Positions 46,571-58,600 of a stretch of DNA of 64,000 nucleotides are shown in pieces (the stretch's first letter is position 1; every line of letters starts with the position of its first letter). Both the position numbers and the translations under genes were made by a program. Source of the stretch: Rhizophlyctis rosea (taxonomy: Eukaryota > Chytridiomycota > Chytridiomycetes > Rhizophlyctidales > Rhizophlyctidaceae); the NCBI GenBank assembly GCA_027596075.1, contig JADGJC010000053.1, forward strand, positions 64,175-128,174, read 5' to 3'. The notes beneath the pieces were generated by a model that did not search any database, was not told where the DNA came from, and saw only the letters and a program-made list of their open reading frames with translations.

Positions 46571-49174
46571 CTACTTTGAAAACCACACCGAAGCTAGTAA
46601 CAAAACTACAAAAGTCCAAGGGTTCAACTCTTTGACAACAATGGCCAAACGGCGCACCCCATTCGTTACCGCCGTGGCTTTGTCCGTCAACCATCCAGAT
46701 TGCTCCCGGGCAAGATCAGTGATCAACTTCGCTTTCTTCTGTTGCACCAAAACGTTCATCAGACGCCACATGCTCGCCTCCCACTGGGGTGTAACTGTCT
46801 GCTCGGATGATTGTAAATTGGAGACGAAAGCGATGCAGTCGGGGTTAACACGGAGGCGCCTGATGATGTCGTCCTTGCAGGAAGCCATCTGCTCTGGTGT
46901 GAGACGGTCAGCGTGAATGAGGACGATCACGACGCGACGGTTGTTGCTGATGTTATTGAGGTCAACCTTGTCGGCGTGGGTGAAAACCACCATCATCGGA
47001 CCGCGGTAACCCAATGTTTCCAGATGTTTCTGGATGTCGGCGTATTTGGACCAATCGGGATCCGGGTGCGATGGAAGATCGGGGGCTCGAATTACAACAG
47101 CTATCGCATCATCACAGATTTGAAAACTATTCATGGTTGACTTTCCACTTGTGCCGCAATATTGTCAGCGGTATCAGATGAACCCCAGCCTAGCAAGTCT
47201 ATAATATTGAGGAGCATGCGGATGGTGCTGCCGCCAGGAGAAATCTTCAGGTTTAGAGGCTGAATGGACTCGCGGAGGAAGGCTGAACCACGCTCTTCCC
47301 CGCTCCAGTACATGCGCAGCTTGTTCTGATACAAACAGTGGGAGTCATTGGTGGGATGGAAACAGAAGTTGAAGCGAACTTCGCACTCACCGCAAATGTA
47401 GTTTTGCCCGACCCTAGTTCGCCAATCAATATCACCTTGAGTATAAGGTCCCTACTCAATAGACTCGACGGTCCGTAGCGATATATCAGCTGTGATTGAA
47501 TGCTATCAAGCTGTGACGCTCGTTCCCGGAACATCGCAGCATAACGTCTGGACAAGTCTACACAGTCCTCAGATGCGGGCTCTGGTGATATCGAAGAAGC
47601 TGGCGGTTGCAGTGCTTCCCTGAGGCTGAAGGACTGCAATGAATTTGCGCCCTGAAATTCGCACCATGTTCAAATTAGTCTGCGAATGGCATGAAGATTC
47701 CTTTCTATATACGAACCTTAGACAAATATTGAGCACCAATCTCCGCAGGTTTGAAATGCGATGGGTCGCTTAAGATGAGGGTGGAAGTTAAGGTAGCGGC
47801 GTCATCCCCGTCTAACACCATCCGCCTGCTTGACAGCCGGGCGAGGTCCTCTTTCAACGGCATTCGGCATTTGTGCAAAGTTTGTACGGTACTAAGAACA
47901 TACTTAGAATGACATCACTGCAATAAATGAAAGCATTCAAGAGGATCATTACGTGATGGAATCCATTGTGGTGTCCTCTCGGTGTAGGTTGTTGCATCTC
48001 ATCAGCGCCCGACAGTGTTGACGAAGATCCGTACGGATGGAATCGATCCTGCAAGGAATGTATGCTGTGACGTCCGCCTCTTGACCTCAAAACGAAGCGA
48101 GATTCGCCGGAGGCATCCCCGGGTTGCAAAATATTCGATGTGTGCGGGCAGTCTAAGGGGCATTGATGTCCGTGATAGGGAGACGACGCCTTGTCAGTCA
48201 TGCTGGGCGCTTGTCGTGGATGAAAAGTCATCTGTTGATTCATATTGCTTGATAGCGGTTCCGACCCTAAATACGGAGGCGACGGGGAAAGGTGGTTTGA
48301 CCCTTCGGAAGGATGCCAGTCACCGGAAAGATTTGAAAACAAGTTCTCAGAGTGCCCAGCCAGAAATTCCTGCAGTTGCGCTTCGCTACTACTGTCAAAA
48401 TATTGATTTTGTGGAATGGGTTGAGGTGTTGTAGGCTATGAGTTCGGAACCCGATGATCTCGATAATGAGGCGTAAGAGGTTGCTGCGCATGCGCAGATT
48501 GCGGTTGTGGTGGATGATTGAAGCTCACTGGTCCCAAATCACGATGCGATAAGGTTGATTGAGGCACAGCCGGCAGTGAGCTCGGAGCATGCGTACTCTC
48601 CAAAATAGCGAGCCATTGCGGTATGTCGAAATCATCCGGCAGATTATATGACATTGCTGTTGCGCGTGCGTCTATGGACGAGGTCTCATTCACTGATTGC
48701 GGCGGATCAAAGTTGGAGTGCACGGCAAGAGACAGATCTACATATACGTATAGCAAACGTAAAAATAGATTAGCACTGTATACCACAATCCTTTGAAAAT
48801 CTTAGCCACCCACCAGGTTGAACTGCCAGCATATTGTGTGGTTGGTGTTGACTGCTTTCATGGGGAGGACCTGATCCGTTGCAAGAAGATGGCGATTTGA
48901 CTAGAAGCTCGGTTCGTGGTGAAGTGAGCCAGAGATAAGAACATATATGACAAGAAGTTTGAGTATACATGGTTCTGAGTGTGCAACCAAGTGATATACC
49001 TGGGCTGGGCTTAAAAAATATCCCCAGTTGATCTAAAAGTTTCAAAGCCAAACTTTGACGATTGTCATGCTCTTCCACAAAAACGTTGTTGGCCGCTCTA
49101 TCTATGTGGTCATTTCGAGCTTTTTCGGATTTTAGATGAGTGTATAATGCATCTCGCGATTTAGGCTTGATCAT
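46571..49174 (-). CDS. Tail-anchored P-loop GTPase (AIG1/septin-like GTPase fold), one unresolved frame change
   Basis: Exons on the minus strand: 49174-49000, 48900-48814, 48737-48529, 48435-47953, 47902-47717, 47651-47391, 47325 to about 47140, then about 47134-46571. About 450 N-terminal residues are mostly disordered. The G domain has G1 GELGSGKTT (457-465), G3-like NIIDLLGWG (usual DxxG, with L where T is common) and G4 VFTHADKVD. The C-terminus ends in a hydrophobic helix (WTFVVLLLASVWF), suggesting insertion in a membrane with the GTPase facing the cytosol. Between AAQVE (about 47145) and MNSFQICDDAIAVVI (47134) the frame changes and no normal intron fits. This is either a real frameshift, making it a recent pseudogene, or one missing base. 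The 93-bp intron 48436-48528 removes an in-frame TAG. Confidence 0.68.
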
Positions 49175-49224
49175 GTCGCAATGCTGTCACAATCTCAGTT
49201 TCCTACTTGCGAAACGCTGCTCAA

Positions 49225-49638
49225 TCAGATTTCGATGTGCTTTCGTTGACCAACCTTGCACTTGAAATGATCCCAATGACCAGGGACATGGTCCTTATAT
49301 CGCCCTGCCTCGCCGAGGAAGTGCTCATATTTATTGCCGTTGTTGATTTTGTTGCCGCAGAGACTGCATTTTTGCTGGACAAGCGTCAACGGATGAAATG
49401 TTTGCATGAGGGTATATTCACGCACCTTCTTCGTTGTCACGCACGGACCACGTGGACCACTTTGCTCCTCCCCGTCTCCAAGCATGTGCTCCACTATCAT
49501 ACAGCTCCAATTCTTACGAGGAAGTCGATACCCATCTGGAGGAAAGATGCAAGCCTCTCCAAATACGTAGGTGCCTTCGCCCCGATAGTCGCATCGGAGC
49601 ACCTTTTGACACGCCCGACATTGTACTCTGTCTGCCAT
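49225..49638 (-). CDS. Small putative zinc-binding protein
   Basis: A single-exon frame of 137 aa starts MADRVQCRACQKV. It has CRAC near the N-terminus and CSLC about residue 95, followed after about 28 residues by HWDHFKC. The CxxC...HxxC spacing recalls PARP-type zinc fingers, which bind DNA breaks, but the similarity is only to spacing. It ends KHIEI. The start codon is 51 bp beyond the start of the GTPase gene on the same strand, so the two are in tandem. A short frame with four or more paired Cys is unlikely to be chance, but no family match is claimed. Confidence 0.55.
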   Translation of the reverse strand: MADRVQCRACQKVLRCDYRGEGTYVFGEACIFPPDGYRLPRKNWSCMIVEHMLGDGEEQSGPRGPCVTTKKVREYTLMQTFHPLTLVQQKCSLCGNKINNGNKYEHFLGEAGRYKDHVPGHWDHFKCKVGQRKHIEI

Positions 49639-50160
49639 TGTAGGATTATCCCAAGTGTTGTAATTGGAAGAACATCAGGTCGAGATGGATAAACTTGCTT
49701 GGAGATTGATTTGGCCCAGGACCCTTGGGCAAGGGTCAGGGTCGTTGCATTGAAGCAATTGTAATTACGTAAGCTTGTTATAGCTAGTAATAGCGCTCCT
49801 CCCAAATATAGCTAATTTTACTGTGATCTGGATTCCAAGAGTTGGCGCTCTTATGAAGCTTCAGAAATGGAGTATTCAGAGTTGGCGCTATTCCGGGATA
49901 TTGAGAATTGGTGCCATTATGAGTTTTACCTGAGCCACCGGTCAGGGGGTTTCTGAATGACAAGAATTCACAAGGGTCCTCCATGCCTAACACCCAAAGA
50001 AGGAGCACATATATGCTGAGCCTACCATATATAGTTCGCATTGAAAAATTCTGCAGACTGTTCTTTGTAAGAAAACTAGGAGGTTGCGTTCGCGTAAAAG
50101 CATATCGTCGTATCGGACTCATCATTGTCGGTGAGCTAGATACATACTAGAAAGCCCAAC
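49639..50160. other. Divergent intergenic region with repeated motif
   Basis: This lies between the small zinc protein (minus) and the interrupted frame at 50161 (plus), so it may hold both promoters. The repeated GAGTTGGCGC motif is listed separately. Confidence 0.5.
49838..49925. repeat. Three copies of a GAGTTGGCGC-type motif
   Basis: AGAGTTGGCGCTCTTATGA (49838), AGAGTTGGCGCTATTCC (49879) and GAGAATTGGTGCCATTATGAG (49903). They have the same orientation and irregular spacing, which favours factor-binding sites over a tandem repeat. Confidence 0.5.
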
Positions 50161-51315
50161 ATGTCAACCTATTCTTTTGCGATTCTGGCCTGCAATCCAG
50201 TCATTGTTTGCGAAGCATACTCGCAGTACATCCCCTCGGCTGTAGGCGACAGCATCAATAGCCCTTCAGACTGGATCCCTCTTCCCACTCTGCACGAGAA
50301 TGTGGAATGTCAACTATACGATCTCAGTCGAAGTTTGACCGGAAGGGGAGCACTCACTCTCACGCCACTCTGGGATAGCGGGTTGGGTTTGACTAAATTG
50401 CACGAATCAGATGGAAGGATTCTTGCACTAGTGGAAACTTACGACCCGCGCCGATCGGGAGGATTGTTTGGGGAGGAAGGAGGTTGGGACCTTTTGAAAA
50501 AATTAGACAACGCAATCCGACTGGGAGAAGGTTCGTGTTTGATCAGTCGTGGTTTAGCAAAGACATGGAAAAGCTCACATAATGCTTTTGTAGCTGGCAG
50601 TGTTCATATATTATATGTTTGTTAAGATGGCTCCAGCATTCGCATCGCTCGACAATACGCCTTGACAAACCTTCATCAACACGGTTTCCGGCGATTTAAT
50701 CTTCTTGCTTGCACAAAAACCGAGCTGCCAGATCTTCTGGACGATCTCGCGTTAGCATCCAAAGGACCGTCTGGTACGCCAGTGGACCCAATGGCAACAC
50801 TGCGCGATTTCATCTTCCAACTACTCTGGCCTATCGCCCTCGCCCTCGTTGCGATTCTTTTTGCCGCAGCGGTCTACAAACCAAATATCTGGACGGTCAA
50901 ATCTCAACCGCGCACAAACCTCACCGCCCATTAAAAGAGCCAAATCGACACTTGCAACGACGCCTTATGGTCCCAACTAGATGAAGCATCGCTGACAATT
51001 CGCAGCTTGCAAAGCAACCTCACCATCGATCAGGACCGGTTGGCGAAGAGACTTTCTCCATGCCACACAGACCTCGGGAACGAGAGGACCACTCTTGAAC
51101 AATACAAAGGGAACCTTACGACGTCTAAAAGCATGTACGCGGGATGTATGAACGACTTGGGAGCTCTGTTCGAACAAGGAGTATCGTACGGGAGCCAGCA
51201 TTGTATTCAGAATAGTCCCAACGGAGCCGGGAATAGAACACATGTTGAATTCAAGGAAGACATAGTAGGCGCATTCCGAATCGGAATGAAATTTGGAGGG
51301 AAGTATTGTATTTAG
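50161..51315 (+). pseudogene. Interrupted gene: one reading frame with two in-frame TAA codons
   Basis: A single frame of 385 codons runs from ATG 50161 to the stop at 51315, broken only by TAA at 50623-50625 and 50932-50934. The three pieces look like one protein. The first 154 codons are a soluble-looking N-terminal part with two hydrophobic starts. The second has ALTNLHQHGFRRFNLLACTK and a clear membrane helix (LLWPIALALVAILFAAAVY). The third is a Cys-containing coiled coil (IDTCNDALWSQLDEASLTI). A membrane helix followed by a coiled coil is a coherent layout. No normal GT-AG intron keeps the frame at the first stop; at the second only a weak 42-bp one does. Nonsense decay is the simplest reading. 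No family is recognised. Confidence 0.6.
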
Positions 51316-51741
51316 GATAGTCTTGACACGATGGATTCCATGACTTCTTTAGAGAGCTTTCAGTCACTTAGCTATACGCGGTGAATATCATTGTATTGAT
51401 TTTCTCAATTAGAATAGCATATTCGTGCCCCTAAGTGCGCTATGAGTTGTGCTATGTGATTGGAAACCTCAGATGGAAGGAACATCTTTCAACGGTATGA
51501 CCATTGTTGTGGACTTCTACAAATCCTGCAACTCGACTTGCTCATTGAACGATTATCGCGTGATGATCAAAGCCGGAAGGACGAAGCGTCACCCTGCATG
51601 GAAATTGAGAAAGCAAAATTGCTGCTGCCATAATCTGATCTCCATGTATGTCCATTTGAGCTCTTATTAGGGCATTAAAAATTAAACGACATACCGACAT
51701 GATACACTAAGAAAAATAACCCATTGGAGGTCGCATACCCC
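51316..51741. other. Intergenic, no gene seen
   Basis: A short plus frame at 51449-51670 looks partly protein-like (Cys-rich) and may be a further remnant of the upstream degraded gene, but this is not supported. Confidence 0.45.
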
Positions 51742-52350
51742 CTATGCCGTCACCGTCGCATTACAACCCTTAATAGCCAAATCCGTCCTAGTTGGAGCCC
51801 TCGTATACAACCTCTCTCCTCCACCAATCGTGCCCTCAAACTCCGCAATGACCTTCTGCCCATCCGCACTGACGACCCAATCCAAGAACTCATTTCCAAC
51901 ATCAATGTTCTGCTGACACCCTCTGGTTCCCAAAAGGAAGAATGCCGGGTTCAAAAGCCTATCAGCCGGCGCTTCCCTAGCCTCAGGCGTGTCCTGGTTC
52001 GGATCATCCTGGCCCCGGTTGAAGAGGGTCAGTTTCGAGATGACATCGGTGGGAACGGAGAGCCATGTGCCTCGGTCGGTGATGGTGTATTCGCCGAGAG
52101 TAGCGGCGGCTGTGATGGCGTCGATAGGGTAGACGGGGTATTCGTGATACCATGTTGCTTGAGGAATGGCCCATGGAACTTGTCCAGCTGCGATGAACAA
52201 CTCGGCATCCTTGATGTTGGTTGCAGATTTGTCGTATCGGGAAAGGAAGCGAGTTGCTGGAACCTGTATTTGTACAAGCCTTCGTATGACTAAGCTCACG
52301 AGGGATTGGGCGCGATATACTCGATATGGTTCAAGGACCGTGTCATTCAC
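51742..52350 (-). pseudogene. C-terminal part of a TupA-like extracellular anion-binding (PBP) protein
   Basis: The frame of about 200 codons has ATRFLSRYDKSATNIKDAEL, GQVPWAIPQATWYHEYPVYP, TLGEYTITDRGTWLS and FLDWVVSADGQKVIAEFEG. These are the C-terminal half of the tungstate/anion periplasmic-binding-like proteins that fungi annotate as extracellular tungstate binding proteins. The N-terminal half, with its signal peptide and first lobe, is not found upstream (52350-52600): frames there are broken and lack family motifs. The part from about 52350 to 52260 is also unlike the family. It is probably a truncated or decayed gene; a distant or heavily split 5' part is the alternative. The family is of bacterial descent, so transfer is an old possibility. 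Confidence 0.65.
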
Positions 52351-55300
52351 TAGTGTTGATCAGGGGAGTAGGATGGTGCAGAAATTCACCTTGTATCCAA
52401 ACATCCTTCCCATCTGCCTACCGTCCACCCATCGATACAATCCGTGGATACAGTCCAAGTGGGGAGACGGTGTGAGCAACGAGAAGACGGATACCGGATC
52501 AGTCGCTGGAAGAAGCGCAAGAATGTTCACTGTTTAGGTGCACGCACACCCTGCCTTCACCATCGGAGCATTCTTGTTCATTTCTTTGAATTTGTTTACA
52601 ATTACGTAAATAAACAAACAACCTGGGCAAGCCCGAAAGGGACAGGTCTGTCTCGGACAGCAACTTTCTGCCAACTGGCTTCAACGAGTCAAGTCCTTAC
52701 AAAGTCTTGCGCATGTTTTTTTCACAAACTCATGGTAACCACGTGCAGCATCTTGACCTTTCTTGTCTGGGTCATGGGGATCGTTTTCTGCCTTCCACCA
52801 TTTGCATGCCCACTTGTCTTAGTAAACGAGTGCGGCGATTGTTTCAATTTCAAGCGCAGTGTCATTATACGACTCGGAACAATGGCATGAGGCTGCCTGT
52901 TCGGCCGCACTTCATGCCTCTCAAGGAGAACGTCCGTCGAAGAGAATATATTACATCTACCTCATCAATGCTCACATTCTTCCGATGCGTTTCTACTTAC
53001 AGGTCGTGATAGTTCGACATTTTTTTGCAAATCTGTAACTGTTCCCTTTAATGTCCTTTCCTGCTTTTCAAGTCCGTATTGCTGCAGCAGTATGCGCAAT
53101 GAAAGCATGCTTAGGGTCATGGCGCATGTTTCATGCAGTGTTGGTGATAGTCCAGCAACCTTGTGCTAAGTTGGCATCAATATACTAGGCAGTCTCGTGA
53201 CAACTGGGGAATGAATGAAATAGCTCACTGCAACAGGACAAAAAAATCACAAAGAACAAGGCCAAGGAGTATTGCGCAATAGATTCCTTTACCGAGGGTC
53301 TCAAGAGGTGGCAGAATGAACGCATAGTCCTTCCAACGACTATAGATTTGTCTGTGAACCGCAGGCATATTGAACGCGCTTTCGGCGGACGCTATCAGGC
53401 GCGCATGCGGTTATAACTTCTTGGATTCAAGATTGAGGAAAAAACTGTACAATGCATTGTCGACATGGAGCGTGTATCGTCGGCGATTTTGCTGTCATGC
53501 TCACTGCTTCCCGTCCTTAAGTATCGGCACAGTGAGCTGACTACCAATCAGAATAAAGCTTGACTCTGGGAGCACATTCGTCAAATTGTGCCACCACGTC
53601 TCCACTGTGCTGTGGTGTTTGAGGGTGGCCGTAAGTCTCTGTCAGCGGCGAAGGGTCGAGATCTCCGCGAAGACGTCGAACAAACGCATTGCACTTCATT
53701 TTTCGGAATCGAACATAGTTGTCATAACGACATGTCGCAAAAAAAAAGGCTCGAGGAAGTTGGACTTGAAAAAGAGATTTGCGCAAATGTAGACCCAATC
53801 AGGGCGCGTGAACCTTTCAATGGGATGCGACTTGGAGCATCGGTGATCCCTTCGACAAGAGTCCAACGTTACACTAGCATGTGTGAACTATCAAATGGAA
53901 TGCCTTCGCAAGTCTCACGAAGACAAAAGCCCTATTGAGCAGATGAAGGTCCGCTCTGAGGTTTCAACTAGAGCTAAACTGCAGGTTCGCCTTTGGCCCC
54001 CAAAGTTAGCAACATCATCTGGCTACACGTGAGACCAACAGAATTTGCCTAATTCATTTCTTTCTAAAGAAATGCTGCCAAACGTTTTCATGGCCGCAAT
54101 GCTTCATTGATGAGTTCGTGACGTGGATTGAAGAGTCATTTGGATTATCAACCGGTGACTTAACTTGCAATTCCTTTTGCGATAATGCATCCTGAATGTT
54201 CTTTCCCGGACAAGGGTGGGGCGAAAACACACTCTGTTGATGGGCAGACATAATGTCAGCTCATGACATACTACGGGGACCATGATCAGACCCGACAAAT
54301 TCATACTGTATGCTGAGGAGAATCCACACACAACACAATGAACACATCAATGTGATGGGTCATCTGCTAACGGGCAAAGTGCGGCACAGTCACTGCAAGT
54401 ACGTGCATGCAGCCGCCTCTCCATTGCCAATTCACTTTGGTTGATTCCTTGCGCAATTCTTCTTCATGATGGTGTCTGTTTCAAGAAAAGTTCGCAGAGA
54501 CTGACAATCATGATTGGCCTCTAAGAAGCTGTGGGATCCTTTGGTTGCACCACCACATCGGAACGCGGGCACCTGGACGCTGAACTGGTGCTTTAACATC
54601 TGATTCAGCAAAAACAACAATGCCTAACCATCTTGAAACATGGTCTCGCAGATCAAATCATTTGGAGCGAGAATGTGTTGCATTCGCATCAATGATGACG
54701 AAAATCACTTTTGCTTCTAGATGCAGATTTAAAAATGCTCAATCATGCTATTCAAAGCAGTCATCACTAACCTTGAGCAGTGAAAAAGTAACTCGGGAAC
54801 GATTGTTGATGGTTTATTGAACGCAATCACCACAGGTGCAAAATTGCTTTCCTTGTTTGGAAACGGAAGCATTGGGGTGTTCCAAAAATCGACTGAGAGG
54901 ACCAATAACCTATGTCCAACGCAGTCATGGAGTTCATGGCGTTGAAGACCACTTGCTACATTAACTGACAACTCTTCCAATAAACAGTTATCAGGTCAAA
55001 ATCCACTCGCAAGTCTACTCACACTGGAGTCACTCGCTTCTGAACCTCCCGCTCGAGGACATAGCCTCCTTTTTCGTTTCTGTGGATCTCTCTCTTCCGT
55101 GATTCTGTGGTGAAAAAACAGGCACGGAGGGACAAGGCAAGCCAAGTGACCTTAAAATGCAACCTCAACGACACAAAAATGAGAATCGAGATTTCTCCTT
55201 AAGGTCCGATGCTGGCTCCTATGCTAAAAGGCGGTACAGCAGCTCCAAAATTTATAGAGGCAAAAACACACACGACAAAAACCCGCCGAACGTCCACCCG

Positions 55301-55651
55301 CAACGACAATGTTTCCAGAAGATGAAACATTCCAGAAACTTCCGTCACGCCGGCATTTTGTGACGGTACCCAACTCGAAAAGTATGTTCAGTATCGAAAC
55401 GCCTCAGAAAGAAAAAAAAAATTGGACAGAGATGGGAAACTTGTGCATGATGGCTCCGCCAGGATCTAGTTCAGTAGCGATCAATTCGACATTTTCAATC
55501 ACACATTTGTCAAACACATTCATCATTATTCAATATTTACAAAATTCGCCAAACGACAGTCACTCCTCACGCTTAAAAACACCTGAAAAAACGCAGGACA
55601 CACAACAAAAAAACACCAACACATATACATACACAACTCCCACCCCGCCAC
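52351..55651. other. Gene-poor region
   Basis: About 3.3 kb with no supported gene. A 101-codon plus frame at 53261-53563 (one TAA at 53414) contains NRRHIERAFGGRYQARM and looks like a coding remnant. Other frames are short. The last 100 bp are C-rich low-complexity sequence near the 3' end of the following minus-strand gene. Confidence 0.5.
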
Positions 55652-58600
55652 CTAACTATACCCCCGCCTCCCAACCCCCCTCATACTCTCAACCTCCAAC
55701 CCCCTCTCAAACTCCCCGAACCCAGCAACATATACATCATAACACCCCCACAACTGCTCCGGTATATGCCGAAGTCTAAACGATTCCACATTCATTCCTC
55801 CCCCTCCCCCTCCCCCTTGCCCGCCTCCCCCCTCTCCACCCCGACCACCCCCTCCCACCCCACCACCATGCGCCGCAACATACTCCCCAAGCGGTACGAG
55901 AGAGAGCCGGCGATCAAGTGCTTCAAGCCCGCTCTGCCCGCCCGGACGTTTTACGCGCGGTGTAGGCGTGATGAGTGGAGGGGGGTTTTCGGGGTCCACG
56001 GTGGAATTTGAGGGCGTTGTTGGGGTTGTGGTTGTTGTTGTTGTTGTGGGTGGGGAAGGATGACGACGCGCCATGTAGATGTGGGTTAGGGGGAGGATGG
56101 GGATTGTGTGGGTGTGTGGTGTGGTGTGAGTTGTTGTTGCGTTTCCTGCTGCCGATCCTGTCGAAGATCCCCCATCCCCGCCCCTGCCCGCCCCTTCCCG
56201 GAACAAAGCCCCCGCCCCCCCGGCACCCGGCGGCGGCGGCACACCGCCCGGCGGACGGGGCGCCGGNNNNNNNNNNTACACTTGCGCCCACGAAAGCAAT
56301 CCATCCAACGGGACGACCGACCCCCAACAAAGACTGCTCCGATCAACAACTATCCCCCCACCCCCCACCCAGACCTCACACCCCACCCCCTCCCCACCTG
56401 CCCCACCCCTCCCCCCCGCAACACTCCCACTCCTCCACACCACCCGCCAAACTCTCACTCTTAACCCGCTCCATAATCAACCGAAAAGTCTCCATACCAA
56501 CACTCGTAGGATTGACATCATTACTACTACTATACCCCCACATCAACGTCCGGTTCCGGATATTCCACTCCCCAGTATGGAAAGCAACCATCTTCCTCTC
56601 CTCCCTATTCAGCGGGAAATCCCTATACGGTATCTGTCCGTTGGGCATATCTCCCTCCCGAACGTCTCCACCACCACCCTTCTTCCCGCTGCCGTCCCCG
56701 TCCAACACGAGCTCCACCTGGCCCGACCCCCCCCCGCCGCGGCGGGCGGGCCGGGGGCGCGGCCGAGCGCGGCGGCGACACGCCGCAGACGCCAGTGGGC
56801 CCCTCCTTCCCCATCCAACTAACCGCCAAATACCTCCTAACCCCCCTCCCAACCCCCAACGTCCTCCCCCCACCCCCACCCCCAAAAACATGCTCAACCA
56901 AATGCCCCCAAAGCCCCTCCCTCCCTTTCAACTTCTCCCACGTCGAAACCTCCGCAACCCTCTCCATATACCTCGGCGTAGCAAGGATAATCAACTTCAT
57001 GTCCGTGTACATTTGGTGGATATCTTCCATTAACCCGTCTAACGCTTCCTTCCCACCACGCGTTGCGACGTCTTGGATTTCGTCTGGAACACGCCATACG
57101 GTTCGTGCAAAGGGCCCGCGGCCGATACGGACGTGGGGGAGGGAACAGGTTTTCCGCGCAGGTGGGAAAAGCTGGACGGGTCGCCATTTACCTGTGCGGT
57201 ATTTTCCCCCACCGCCACATTCGGTGCAAAAGGCGTATTTGGCGTGACATGAAACACAGATGAACTCCACCCCAAACTCCGGGTCCGTCCAATCCGTATG
57301 ATTCGTCGGCGCTGTCGACGCCAGGGAAAGGTACGTGCTTTCCCTTTCCCCCGATTTGGGTGTCCGCACTCCACCCGACGCAATAACAGATTTACAAATC
57401 TCGCAATGCACCGCAGATGATCGATGATCCTTATGTGCTCGTTTCTTCTTCTTCCCTCCTCCCCCTCCCGACACCGTCTCCTCCGTCGGCGACTTCGCAC
57501 CCGCACTAGCAATATTCCCCCCATCACACGCAAGACAAACCACATCAACCATATAAGCCGTCTCGAACTGCGCTCTCGTCCCATGCATCAACACATGTCC
57601 AACAGCCTTATAACACTTCGCACACTCCGCATCCGTTTCCTCCATCGTTTTCTTGCGCCGTGCACCACCCGACACCCCAGTTGTGGCAGCAGCAACAGTA
57701 CCAGCCACAGCCTCCCGCCCCGTATGACTATCCCCAACATGTGGCGAATCCAACGCAGAAACCGTCGACACCATCGAGTTCCTACCGCCGCCTCCACCAA
57801 CCCTCCCACCACCCCAAGACGAAGACCCAGCCATGCCTTCAACCTTAACACCAACCCCATGACCAGCATCCGGACTTCCCCTCCACCCTCCATCACCACT
57901 AAACTCTCCATCCATAACAGGACTCGCCTCCATATCCTCCGGCTCAACGCTCGCGACTTCGCTACCCGGAGCTACGGCGTCGACCGCATGTAGTTCGGAA
58001 TGTCGCATGGCGGGTGAGGGTGTGGCGGCGTGAGCAGATCCAGGGAAATAGGGCGGGACCATGAAGTGGGATGCATTAGCGTTTGCGATGTGAGGTGCAG
58101 TTTGGTTGAGCCATGCGATGGGGTCAAAAGCTGTGTCTGGGTTGGGATCGTGCAGGATGTCTGTAAGGGATGCCGACTGTGGATGTGGATCAGGTTTTGG
58201 ATGAGTAAAGATTTGGATTCACTTTTGAGGAATGTTGGTCAAACAAACTCGCTCCAAACCACATTAGCAACCCACCTTAATCCCACCACCCCCCTGCCCA
58301 ATCGACAACCCATCCACTTTCTGCGCAACATCATACACTCCTTCTCCTCTAACACCGCCCCTACCCACCGACCCCTGCACACCCCCATACTCCGCTCCAG
58401 ACCCCATCGGGAACAAAGTTGGATGATACCGACTCAGTGCCGGAGCTGGTCTATGTGACGGCATAGGATAGCTACTTCCTACTGACGCTGACGCGGGATA
58501 GTTGGCAGGTATGCTTTCGTGCGGGAAACTGGGTAAATTAGTGGGTGGCGGACGTGGTTGCGGTTTCGTGTAGTCGGAGCTGAATGAACGTAAGAGAGGT

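Noticed and set aside
48436..48438. In-frame TAG in the GTPase gene as evidence of a pseudogene
   Set aside because: A 93-bp intron with a good GTGAGC donor and a CATAG acceptor removes it and keeps the frame.
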